64,000 bases of DNA from DASWUZ01 sp036401375 (GTDB lineage: Bacteria; Acidobacteriota; Terriglobia; Terriglobales; Acidobacteriaceae): positions 1 through 64,000 of the forward strand of contig DASWVB010000007.1 of the NCBI GenBank assembly GCA_036401375.1, read 5' to 3'. Shown here in pieces: positions 35,071 to 43,671 of this stretch. The notes beneath the pieces are model-generated. The model saw only the letters and a program-made list of their open reading frames with translations. It did not search any database and had not been told where the DNA came from. The translations under genes and the position numbers were made by a program. The number at the start of each line of letters is the position of its first letter. Positions within the stretch are counted from its first letter, which is position 1.

Positions 35071-36654
35071 TTGTCGTACTCTTTCAGCCCGATTCTCAAC
35101 AGAAGAACAGATGGGGAACACCGGACTGTGACGGAAAAGGCTGCGAATCCCAACATCGTGGTAGGCCGTCAGACCGTTATAGGCGGTACTTGGACGGTGG
35201 GCGCGCGTTTAGTCTCCCGGGTCATCGACCTGGGAACGATGCTGGTCCTGGCGCACATCCTCAACCCGAAAGACTTTGGTCTGGTGGCGATCGCCATGAC
35301 GGTGATCTACATCATCGAGGCCGCATTGGAGCTGCCGGTCAGTCAGGCGCTGGTGCGACTCTCGACCATGGAGCCTTCGCACTACGATACCGCCTTCACC
35401 CTAAGTCTGCTGCGCGGCCTCGCGCTGAGCTCTATCGTGTGCATGGTAGGCTGGCCCTTCGCACACTTTTACTCAGACCATAGATTGCTTCCCCTGGTCT
35501 GTGTTCTCAGCCTGGCGCCGGTAGCTCGCGGGCTGGTAAGTCCACGACTAGCAGATTTCTCGAGGAACCTGGACTTTTCGCCCGACTTCACCATGGAGTT
35601 CCTGGGCAAGCTGGCTGCCTTTGCGACAGCACTTACTCTGGCGCTCACGGTGAGGAGTTACTGGGCTATCGCGGCTGGTACAGTCATGGCGCCGATTGCC
35701 TCCACGGCAACTTCTTATGTGCTGGCGCCTTACCGGCCTCGCCTTACCTTGTCGAAGCTGACAGCCTTTTCAGGCTTTCTTGGCTGGATAACGGCGGCGC
35801 AGGTGGTCAGCGCGTTTAACTGGCAGGCAGACCGCCTGCTGCTCGGCAAGCTCACATCGAAGGCGGCTCTCGGTCTCTTCACGGCCGCGAACGATACAGC
35901 CAATATCCCGGTCATGTCCTTGTTCAGCCCCATGCTGCGGCCCTTGCTCTCCGCCTTTTCACTGCTCAAGGAAGATCCCCGGCGGCTGGCAAAGAGCTAC
36001 CAGAGCAGCGCCACGGCGATGATCACCGTGGGCCTTCCCATCCTTGTGGGGGAGAGCATGCTTGCCTACCCGGCCGTGAGGCTAATGTTTGGCGAGAAGT
36101 GGATGGGCTCTGCCCCGCTGCTCCGCTGGCTGGCAATCAGCCTTATTCCCATGCTGTTTGCGATTCCCATGGCGCCGCTGGTGATGACCTTCGGCCGCAC
36201 CCAGATATTTTTCAAGCGCAATCTCTTTGAGATCGGGGTCAAACTTCCGCTGGTTGTGCTAGGAGCAATCAAGTACGGCTTTATGGGTGTGGTCTTTGCC
36301 CGCTGCATATCAGAGTCAGCCACCGTCTTTTATTCAATGATTGTAGTACGCAGCCTCATTGGAGTCTCGGTGCGAGAACAGTTGACCGCGCCGTGGCGAA
36401 GTATTAGCAGCTCGGTATTGATGGGCGCGGCTATCTACATCGTTCTTCCTCGACTTACCCACTCAACGGGAATCGTGCCACTCGCGGCAGGTACATCGCT
36501 CGCCGTGTTGATCGGAGCAATCACCTACTGTGGCAGCCTGTGGGTCATATGGACCTTAGCCGGCAGCCCGTCCGGGCTAGAAGCGATGGTATGCGGCAAG
36601 CTCACTGACCTGGTCAAGCGGCGCCACCCATCAGCCACAGTCGAGGTGTTGTGA
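35071..36654 (+). CDS. polysaccharide flippase, Wzx/PST family
   Basis: The product (up to 527 residues) has about 12-14 hydrophobic helices. Its N-terminus is that of the PST/MATE-like lipopolysaccharide exporters: GGTWTVGARLVSRVIDLGTMLVLAHILNPKDFGLVAIAM-like residues 39-77, with the key ARILxPxDFG signature. Such proteins flip undecaprenyl-linked repeat units to the periplasm. The start is TTG at 35071 or GTG at 35128; the second begins just before the conserved region and is equally possible. The stop overlaps the GT8 start by GTGA. It is the Wzx of the Wzx/Wzy system in this locus. Confidence 0.9.
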   Translation: MSYSFSPILNRRTDGEHRTVTEKAANPNIVVGRQTVIGGTWTVGARLVSRVIDLGTMLVLAHILNPKDFGLVAIAMTVIYIIEAALELPVSQALVRLSTMEPSHYDTAFTLSLLRGLALSSIVCMVGWPFAHFYSDHRLLPLVCVLSLAPVARGLVSPRLADFSRNLDFSPDFTMEFLGKLAAFATALTLALTVRSYWAIAAGTVMAPIASTATSYVLAPYRPRLTLSKLTAFSGFLGWITAAQVVSAFNWQADRLLLGKLTSKAALGLFTAANDTANIPVMSLFSPMLRPLLSAFSLLKEDPRRLAKSYQSSATAMITVGLPILVGESMLAYPAVRLMFGEKWMGSAPLLRWLAISLIPMLFAIPMAPLVMTFGRTQIFFKRNLFEIGVKLPLVVLGAIKYGFMGVVFARCISESATVFYSMIVVRSLIGVSVREQLTAPWRSISSSVLMGAAIYIVLPRLTHSTGIVPLAAGTSLAVLIGAITYCGSLWVIWTLAGSPSGLEAMVCGKLTDLVKRRHPSATVEVL

Positions 36655-37613
36655 AAGCCGATCCAGTCTCACGTGTCGAAACCTGCGTTGTATACACGAC
36701 CGATACGACTTACCTGTTTCCAACGCTGGTGAGCGCCATGCAGGCCCGCAACTACTGCTCAGTAGATAAGGCGGACGTCATCATCTTCTGCCTTGGCCTT
36801 GATGACAAGGTAAAGGACGTCTTCGAACCGGTCTGTGTCGAGGAGGGAGTCAAGCTCATCGCCATTACCCGCGAGATGATCGAGGGACAGACTGCCATGC
36901 TGGCGCGATTGTTTCTGAACCGTTATGTTCCTGCGCAATACAGCCAGTATCTCTACCTCGACGGCGATGTGCACATTCTGGAATCAATCGACCCACTGCT
37001 GGAGATCGGCCTGCCCCCGGGTCATCTGCTCGCGGCCAACGACCCTATGACCTTTCTGCTTGCGGACAACAGCTGGCAGAGCCGCAGTCTTTCGAGGCAC
37101 CTAGCTAGTGTCGGATTGAGCCGGGAGCAGGCGCTGAACTACTTCAACAGCGGAGTGCTTCGAATCAGCCGGGAAGGTTGGGAGACTACAGGGCTCGACG
37201 CCTGGCGTTATTACCAGCGTAACGGTGGTCCGTCACGATTCCCCGACCAGGATGCACTCAACCTCGCTGCCGTTGAAAAGCGGCTACCTATGTCGCTCGC
37301 ATGGAATTTTCCGATCTTTATGCGGAATTTTCGTGTTGAATTAGATATCAAGCCGAAAATTACCCACTTTATGTCGAGCCCAAAGCCCTGGCATGGTTCT
37401 TTCCCGCCTTGGACGAGCGTATCCTGTCTTCCCTATGACCGCGCTCTGACAAGTTATCCCTCCCTTGTTCCCTACAGTATGAGCATGTCCCTGCGTGAGC
37501 GCGCGACATACCACTTACAGCAGCGTTTCAAAAAGGCTTCTGAGATGGTGACTTGGGGTATGAGTGCCAGGCGGGGACGCATTCTCAGTTATGAGGCATC
37601 CTGTGCCTTATAA
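36651..37613 (+). CDS. GT8-family glycosyltransferase
   Basis: The 320-residue product has the GT-A fold of family 8: TLVSAMQARNY near residue 25, the metal-binding DxD in YLYLDGDVHIL near 102-110, NSGVLRIS near 165, PDQDALNLA near 198, and the late HFMSSPKPWHGSF near 240. GT8 enzymes are retaining galactosyl- or glucosyltransferases. GTG start overlaps the flippase stop. This is the last gene of the rightward arm and converges on the GMC gene with only 67 bases between stops. Confidence 0.88.
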   Translation: MKADPVSRVETCVVYTTDTTYLFPTLVSAMQARNYCSVDKADVIIFCLGLDDKVKDVFEPVCVEEGVKLIAITREMIEGQTAMLARLFLNRYVPAQYSQYLYLDGDVHILESIDPLLEIGLPPGHLLAANDPMTFLLADNSWQSRSLSRHLASVGLSREQALNYFNSGVLRISREGWETTGLDAWRYYQRNGGPSRFPDQDALNLAAVEKRLPMSLAWNFPIFMRNFRVELDIKPKITHFMSSPKPWHGSFPPWTSVSCLPYDRALTSYPSLVPYSMSMSLRERATYHLQQRFKKASEMVTWGMSARRGRILSYEASCAL

Positions 37614-37680
37614 CTTGAATTAGCGGAGCGTTATGGGGAAAGACTCTAGCTCAAACGGGAACCCGCAACAGTCCTGTTGA

Positions 37681-39315
37681 TCAGTCAGCTACGGACGCGA
37701 TTACGCCGTGGCGAGAGCGGGCCTGATCGAACTCCTGACGCAGGCGGTCAGCGAGTCGCACGGCGAGAGCGACGATGGTCAGCGTGGGGTTAGCGTGGCC
37801 GCCGGTGGGGAAAACGGAGCTTCCGGCAACATACAGGTTATCGACGCCAAACACCTTACACTCCCTATCGACGACACCATGCTGCGCGCTTTGTGCCATG
37901 CGGGTAGTCCCCATCGGATGTGCGGGGTCGGTGAAGACGGCCGCCTCCGCATGATTGTCTCGCACCCACTCGACCAGCTCAGCGGTCGGCAGACCGGCAC
38001 GAGCGAGTGCGTCGTTGAACGCGTTGCCCAGACGCACGGCGGTGCGCCTCTCCATCTCTCCAATCTTCCAGTCGATCTTCGCAAGCGGCACGCCCAATGC
38101 GTCCTTGCGGTGCGACAGGGTGATGCGGCTCCGCTGGTCCGGCCTTTGCTCAATCATCACTTCAACATTAAGTTGCTTCATACGGCGGGGCAGCGGCGAG
38201 CCAAGCACAAACTTCTGCCACATACCCATGAGGATTTGATCGGCATGCCGCAGAATCATTCTGCTCTGTGCCAGCTTTTCTCGCCCCTGGATCCGGGCCA
38301 TTGCGCGAAGAGCCCTCCAGACGTCGTCCTCGGCGACGTGCTGCGTCGTCCAGGCGGCGCAATTGAGTAGCCTCTCTTTACGCTGCACATCAAAAGAGAG
38401 TGACAGCCCTCGCTGCAATCTGGCACCATCCCGATAGTCAAACAAGCCGAACTCGCTTTGCACGGCGGGGATGGAGCCGGGCGCAAAGGTGCCGATAACG
38501 GCGCGGGGATGATCCATCAAGAATCTTCCTACGAGTCCTTGCCTGTTTCCAATTCCTCGCGGATCGTTCTTCGTGGAAGCAAGCATGATGCGCGGGTTTT
38601 CAATACCGCCCCCGCAGAGGACGAAGCACCTGCTGCGAACCCGGTGAATGGCACCGGAAGGAGCAGTGACCTCCATCTCCTGAACGTGGTTGCCTTCCAC
38701 ATTAGTGATGATATTTGTCGCAGTGGCGTTGAGGATGGTGCGGATGTTCGGGGCCGCGAGCTTCGCAAATTGAGGTCCAAAGCGGACGTAGTCGTTGTGA
38801 AACGAAGAGCCGCGACTGAACTGCCAGAAGACGGACCGGACCTCCGCCTTGTCTTCTGCGTGGAATGAATCTGGTAAGCTAGCTGCCGCAAGCATGCTGT
38901 GGTCAGAGTCCTCAGCGATGACGCCCAAATAACTGGCCGAGCGCTCAAGGAAGTGGGCCATTTCCGCAGCAGTGATTGGCCAACCTGAATCAGGTACCCA
39001 GGACCTTGCCTGATAGTCGATCTCATCCAGGCGGATGCAGCGGCCAGACCAAGTATGCGAGGTGCCGCCGAGGATGCGGTTACGGACTTTGCGCTGCTCC
39101 ATGACGCGGGGCTCGCCGACGCTTTCAATCTGATTCAACGCTGCGGAGAAGGGGTCTTCGCGGTGTCGACCGCCGCTCTCGAGCACAATTAAATCCAGAT
39201 CGGTATTCGCCAACTCGTTTGCGATCGTCAGCCCTGCGGGGCCGCTTCCCACAATACAGATGTCGCTGGTGAGCGCGCCCGGGGCTCGCATCTTTCGCAA
39301 GTCCATGATCTGCAT
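37681..39315 (-). CDS. GMC-family FAD oxidoreductase
   Basis: The 544-residue protein has the FAD-binding motif DICIVGSGPAGLTIANELA near residues 18-36. It also has GGTSHTWSGRCIRLDEID near 85-102, and the GMC C-terminal block HPMGTTRMA with GVDNLYVAGSSVFPTGGHANPTLTIVA, supplying the His and Asn active-site residues. GMC enzymes oxidise alcohols or sugars. The ATG at 39315 follows GAGGAAA on the minus strand and is preferred to the 39534 start, whose extra ~73 residues look non-coding. It is the last gene of the leftward exopolysaccharide arm, suggesting sugar oxidation in precursor or polymer modification. Confidence 0.9.
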   Translation of the reverse strand: MQIMDLRKMRAPGALTSDICIVGSGPAGLTIANELANTDLDLIVLESGGRHREDPFSAALNQIESVGEPRVMEQRKVRNRILGGTSHTWSGRCIRLDEIDYQARSWVPDSGWPITAAEMAHFLERSASYLGVIAEDSDHSMLAAASLPDSFHAEDKAEVRSVFWQFSRGSSFHNDYVRFGPQFAKLAAPNIRTILNATATNIITNVEGNHVQEMEVTAPSGAIHRVRSRCFVLCGGGIENPRIMLASTKNDPRGIGNRQGLVGRFLMDHPRAVIGTFAPGSIPAVQSEFGLFDYRDGARLQRGLSLSFDVQRKERLLNCAAWTTQHVAEDDVWRALRAMARIQGREKLAQSRMILRHADQILMGMWQKFVLGSPLPRRMKQLNVEVMIEQRPDQRSRITLSHRKDALGVPLAKIDWKIGEMERRTAVRLGNAFNDALARAGLPTAELVEWVRDNHAEAAVFTDPAHPMGTTRMAQSAQHGVVDRECKVFGVDNLYVAGSSVFPTGGHANPTLTIVALAVRLADRLRQEFDQARSRHGVIASVAD

Positions 39316-39530
39316 TTGTCTGTTTCCTCGCGTAGCTGATGCATCGATGCAGTCTCTCGACGGCGGCGCCGGCTCCCTCTCTCTTACCTCTTTCGACGGC
39401 CTTCGATCGCGAATCTGCAGACAGCTTACTGCTAGCTTAGACCACGCGGCGCTCGTCTCCCAATGAACGCCACGCAAACGGCTGCGCTGGTGCACAATCT
39501 GGGCGCAGTCCTGTTCCAGCACGGAGGTCC

Positions 39531-41105
39531 TCACCTGCTGGATAGCGCGACCTGGCTATAGGTCAAGTCTCCCTCAGCTGCGACGACCCGAAAGCTGGCG
39601 CCATCCCTTCGCAGTTGCCTGACAAGCCAGTTCGGAGGCAGCGTGACCTTGCTCTCGATCAGGGCGAAACTCTTGTAGTCTTGCTTTAGATCGCCATAGG
39701 TGATCACTGGCAGATCCGTGAAGTGTCGAAGGTTCAGCATCGTCCGGTCTATGTTATCTGTCCCGGACAACGCAATCTCCCGATCCATGTCGGCGACCCA
39801 TTTCACATTAGAAGCTTGAGCAGGATAGTAGTAGTGGAGGCGAACGAACTCTTCGTTGTCAGCAAGAATAGTTGGCGCCGCCGAGTCCGTGTGCCGAGAC
39901 AGTGCCTCGAGCACGGAATACTGTTGCGCGTTCTGGCGCGCGTCGCGGTAGAACCGGCCTGCAATCAAGATGGCACAGAGTAGAAGGAAGAGAATCTTTA
40001 TCAGCTTCGACTGTGTAGAACTCATTAGAAGTGCGCTGATGGCGATCGATAGACCGATAGCAAACTCGACAACATACCGCGTTTCGAACGCTCCCGAAGC
40101 GGCAGCGGCCAGCACCACTCCTGCGATCGGCAGCAGGGCAAGCAGAAATACCAGCATCCACTCGTGTCGCCGGTCTTCTGATCGGGCGCTGATCTTACTG
40201 CCGAGATAGACTCCACACACGAGCAGCACAACGACCACAAAGGCGATGACTACGTCGAGGAGAGCGGAGCGCACGTGTAAGGATGCATCCACAATCGAGG
40301 AGTAGGCTCGGACAAGGTCAATGAAATGTACCCTGGTGTAGTATGCCGCTTTATATTGGTGGGCAGCCTTGAGGAATGGGAGCCAGGCGGCTGCAAACAG
40401 GTAGCTGCCGAGCAGCGCAGCGGACAATGGGAGGTCTAACCTGCGCCTCTGCATAGCCCGGATACACTCGACGACTAGGAACGGAAGAGCGACCAGTATC
40501 CCGAAGTAGTGGGAGCTGGTGGCTACACCGAGTGCGAGAAATAATCCTAAAAGCGATGCGCCTCGCCACCTATCCCGCAGTACGTTCTGCCATAGCAGCA
40601 GCGCCAGGCCAGCGGCTCCGAGCAGAACTCCATAGGGTCTCGCCTCAATCATGTGAAGGTCTTCGGCGATGATCAAGCCGCCGATAGCAAGGCCCGCTAC
40701 ATAACTGCCAGCCAGCCTTCTTGTAAATAGGTAGACTCCTGCCAGCATGAACATACTCCCGACAAGCGAGGGCAGACGTACCGCCATCGAGGCGTTCAGG
40801 CGAAGCTGCAGGGCCCAGTGTCCGAGCAGATGGTAGAGCGGCGGGTCAAGCGAGACCGGTATCGAGGACTGCACCCTCAGCAGAGCTCCCGTTCCGTGTA
40901 TCTGCTCCGTGAAGTAGGAGAGCATCTCGTCGAAGCTGAAGATCCGGCGAGATGAAAAGTAGAACATGTACGCTGCAGAGGCCGCCAGGAAGGACAAGAT
41001 CGCCCACTCGATGAAAGGTTTGGACGCTATGGCCTCAACCGGATGAATAAGTTCTATGGGCTGCTCGTTGAATGCAGCCTCCACAGCGGCAGATTGGGAG
41101 TGCAT
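39531..41105 (-). CDS. GT39-like integral membrane glycosyltransferase
   Basis: The 524-residue protein has about ten to twelve hydrophobic helices. An early periplasmic acidic pair in RRIFSFDEMLSYF near residues 53-65 corresponds to the DE motif of GT-C (PMT/ArnT-type) enzymes. LDPPLYHLLGHWAL near 87 is another typical element. A soluble periplasmic C-terminal domain follows from about 400. GT-C enzymes use polyprenyl-phosphate sugars on the periplasmic side. AAGGAGA precedes the ATG. It lies immediately after a UbiA-family gene that resembles enzymes making a polyprenyl-phosphoryl pentose donor, so the two may work together. Sugar identity is inferred. Confidence 0.82.
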   Translation of the reverse strand: MHSQSAAVEAAFNEQPIELIHPVEAIASKPFIEWAILSFLAASAAYMFYFSSRRIFSFDEMLSYFTEQIHGTGALLRVQSSIPVSLDPPLYHLLGHWALQLRLNASMAVRLPSLVGSMFMLAGVYLFTRRLAGSYVAGLAIGGLIIAEDLHMIEARPYGVLLGAAGLALLLWQNVLRDRWRGASLLGLFLALGVATSSHYFGILVALPFLVVECIRAMQRRRLDLPLSAALLGSYLFAAAWLPFLKAAHQYKAAYYTRVHFIDLVRAYSSIVDASLHVRSALLDVVIAFVVVVLLVCGVYLGSKISARSEDRRHEWMLVFLLALLPIAGVVLAAAASGAFETRYVVEFAIGLSIAISALLMSSTQSKLIKILFLLLCAILIAGRFYRDARQNAQQYSVLEALSRHTDSAAPTILADNEEFVRLHYYYPAQASNVKWVADMDREIALSGTDNIDRTMLNLRHFTDLPVITYGDLKQDYKSFALIESKVTLPPNWLVRQLRRDGASFRVVAAEGDLTYSQVALSSR

Positions 41106-41148
41106 CTATGGAGTCTCCTTAAAGATGGCCAGCCCGAACGTTAGAGAT

Positions 41149-42120
41149 TTAGACAGAGGCAGTAAACAGCTTCGAGAGAAGAGGGATCCTGACGAACAGC
41201 AGAGTCACAATCACAATCGAAGTGACTACGAACTCCGCCATCAGTAGAGGCTCACGATAGAGCTTCTCCGGGTTTTGAACGGAGCTGTTCGGTTTGAAGG
41301 CCAGATGGAAGTAAGTCGCCATCATCAGTGCCACGAAGGGGAACGAGAGTATCAGTTCTAGGCGGTAGCGCATGATGAAGGCTCCGAACATGAGCATAGC
41401 GAAGGACGCGTAGAAGGTGATCGACTCAAGTAGAGAGCGCTCCGTGTAGTGCTTGAAAGACTCGCGGTACGATCCTGCCGAGGCTACATCGCCGATCTCC
41501 CGGTACTCACTGAAGCGCTTGAGGGCCATAAAGAAGCAGCCCAGCATCCAATAGCAGCAGAGCAGCGAGGCCGGAGGAAGCAGGGTAGACGTTATCATGT
41601 ACCAGCCCAGCAGCATTCTCAGAGGATTGTTGATGGATTCGGTGACCACATCCAGGTACACGACATCTTTAGTGCGGAAGGGCCGGATATTGTAGAGGCA
41701 ACCCATCACCCAAAGCGCCGCAGCGGTGATCGCAAAGGGGGTCGAAATGAGCAGGGAGACAGCAATGCCGGCAACCATCATCAAGATCCACTGCGCGTAG
41801 GCCAAAGGAATGTTCACAAGCCCGAGCGCAGCGGGCCTGTTTTTCTTGGTCGGGTGGAGACGGTCGAACGGCGCATCGAGTACTTCATTGACGACGTAGT
41901 TACTGCAGGCGATCAAGGTAGTTGCTATGAACCCAAGGAATATATTACGACCCATGGTTGCGGTGAACGAGGAGCGAGTAACGCTCAAGGCTACTACGAT
42001 GCCGGGGATCACAAATACATTCTTGATTGAGTGATCCAGACGCGCAATGGCTACATGCGCCTTGAGGCGCGTCGTCAGTGGAACTAGAGCCGGGGTAACG
42101 GGAATCGTATTGATAGCCAA
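41149..42120 (-). CDS. UbiA-family prenyltransferase, DPPR-synthase-like
   Basis: The 323-residue polytopic protein has the UbiA first acidic motif NYVVNEVLDAPFDRLHPTKKNRP near residues 73-95, with its NxxxD and DxxxD elements, and a second polar motif LYNIRPFRTKDVVYLDVVTES near 147-165. The HPTKKNRP and FFMALKRFSEY segments resemble decaprenyl-phosphate phosphoribosyltransferase (mycobacterial Rv3806c) more than quinone prenyltransferases. That enzyme joins a polyprenyl phosphate to phosphoribosyl pyrophosphate, making a lipid-pentose donor. Start is TTG at 42120 with AGGAGG upstream. It lies next to the GT39-like enzyme. The DPPR assignment is by motif reading and needs a profile search. 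Confidence 0.8.
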   Translation of the reverse strand: MAINTIPVTPALVPLTTRLKAHVAIARLDHSIKNVFVIPGIVVALSVTRSSFTATMGRNIFLGFIATTLIACSNYVVNEVLDAPFDRLHPTKKNRPAALGLVNIPLAYAQWILMMVAGIAVSLLISTPFAITAAALWVMGCLYNIRPFRTKDVVYLDVVTESINNPLRMLLGWYMITSTLLPPASLLCCYWMLGCFFMALKRFSEYREIGDVASAGSYRESFKHYTERSLLESITFYASFAMLMFGAFIMRYRLELILSFPFVALMMATYFHLAFKPNSSVQNPEKLYREPLLMAEFVVTSIVIVTLLFVRIPLLSKLFTASV

Positions 42121-42131
42121 GCAATTTCCTC

Positions 42132-43577
42132 CTAAGTCTGATTGCTGCTCGCAGTTACTTGCCAGTTAGCAGGTGATACTGTCGAGGCGAGGCGAGTGCC
42201 ATTCGTGCTGAGCGGCTGTCCGGCGGCGGTGTAGCTTACCCTCCGCGTGGTGCGCATGGGAGGGTAGGCTACCGTGGCTACACCAAACAATACCCAGAGT
42301 ATCGGCGCGACCGGCTCGGCTCCTGCAACTCCCATCGCCAGCAGCAGGGTACTCATGGCGAAGAGCGATGTCTCGATCAGAGACCTGCCTTCCCTGCTCT
42401 GGCCGGGAGGAGCGCGCCTGAACAAAGGTAGAAAGAGAGAGCCGATGAAGCCAAAGAACATGATCACACCTGGCACTCCAACGCTTCCGAGCAGGAAGAA
42501 GATCAGTCCCGAGGCTCGAACACTGCCCCAGCCGGCACCCATGTAGTGGGTTTGCGAGAGCGTCTGGAGGGCAGCGACGTGCGTGTGAACTCGTTCACGG
42601 TAGGAATCTGTGCTCTTCTTATCAAGAATGGTCGACGTGATGACCTGATTCACGAGATGCACGGTCTGGGTACTGACCAGAGCTATGGCGATACCCGAGG
42701 TAAGCAGTACAACACTCAAGATGAGCTTGGCCGCTGAGAGCCCTCTACTATGGAACATGTGCCGTGTGTAGAACACCGCGCCCATGATGAGCATGTAACC
42801 AAGGCATAGGTAACCGACGCTTGAGATGGTAAGCAGAAGAGAGAGCAACATGAGTGCGAAGCAACAGGTGCGCCAGAATCGTAGCGGGGAGGTCATGATG
42901 GTCCAGCCCAGCAGGGCAAGGCCGACGATCATGAAGCCTGCCATCTCGGACGCTTCGTTGAAGGTGGAGTTGAGCCTCCAGATACCGTTAATCATGTAGG
43001 CGCGGTAGACGACATGACTCGGGTTTGAATAAAGCGCCTTATCCGGGTACGGAATGTGAGCGACCGCGTTGAGCAGCTGGTACATGGCAAAAAGTGCTGC
43101 GACGATGCAGCCGCGAACATACCATTCAAGCGCTCGCTTCAACTCCTCTCTGGTGCACGCCACAGCCAGGAAATATAGGATTGCGGACGCCAGCAGATAG
43201 CAGAGTTGCGCCACGTTTGAGAGCCCCCAGACAAGCGGCTCCTCATCGCCCAGGCGCATAACTGTCACTCCGTGAAAGAGGACAGGGTAGATAAACCCCG
43301 TAAAGGCTGCATAGGCAAGAAAGATTATGACCAGGTGCAAGGCTACACGGTTGGCGCCCATCGCGAAGCGGTAGGGGCGATGTCCCCGCAAGAGCCTGAT
43401 CAGCAGACCGGCGCCCAGGACGAAGAGCCACGGAGCGACGCCCCAGGGACCGAAATTCAGTGCAGACGCCGCCGTAAAGATCGAGGTGAAGAGCACACAG
43501 GGAAGGATTTCTCCCTTGGTAATGCGCCACAGGAAGATCATCAGAATGATCAGCGGCAGGGTAGTTGCTGTCGGCAC
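42132..43577 (-). CDS. O-antigen ligase/polymerase-like protein (Wzy candidate)
   Basis: The 481-residue protein has about 11-12 hydrophobic helices and a large periplasmic loop before the late helices. MGAGWGSVRASGLIFFLLGSVGVPGVIMF near 345-373 matches the end of O-antigen ligase/Wzy-type proteins. The GTG start at 43577 has GAGAGAGGA upstream. In a Wzx/Wzy locus this would be the periplasmic polymerase. Wzy sequences are too variable to separate polymerase from ligase with confidence. Confidence 0.82.
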   Translation of the reverse strand: MPTATTLPLIILMIFLWRITKGEILPCVLFTSIFTAASALNFGPWGVAPWLFVLGAGLLIRLLRGHRPYRFAMGANRVALHLVIIFLAYAAFTGFIYPVLFHGVTVMRLGDEEPLVWGLSNVAQLCYLLASAILYFLAVACTREELKRALEWYVRGCIVAALFAMYQLLNAVAHIPYPDKALYSNPSHVVYRAYMINGIWRLNSTFNEASEMAGFMIVGLALLGWTIMTSPLRFWRTCCFALMLLSLLLTISSVGYLCLGYMLIMGAVFYTRHMFHSRGLSAAKLILSVVLLTSGIAIALVSTQTVHLVNQVITSTILDKKSTDSYRERVHTHVAALQTLSQTHYMGAGWGSVRASGLIFFLLGSVGVPGVIMFFGFIGSLFLPLFRRAPPGQSREGRSLIETSLFAMSTLLLAMGVAGAEPVAPILWVLFGVATVAYPPMRTTRRVSYTAAGQPLSTNGTRLASTVSPANWQVTASSNQT

Positions 43578-43671
43578 TACAATCCTCTCTCAGCGAAGAG
43601 AACAACGTAGAGTACTTACAGGACAGCTAGCTTGAAGCCGGCCTTTAATCACAACACTAAGACCCACGCCA

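Noticed and set aside
37681..39315. GMC oxidoreductase as DprE1
   Set aside because: DprE1 belongs to the VAO-type flavin fold; this protein has GMC motifs at both ends.
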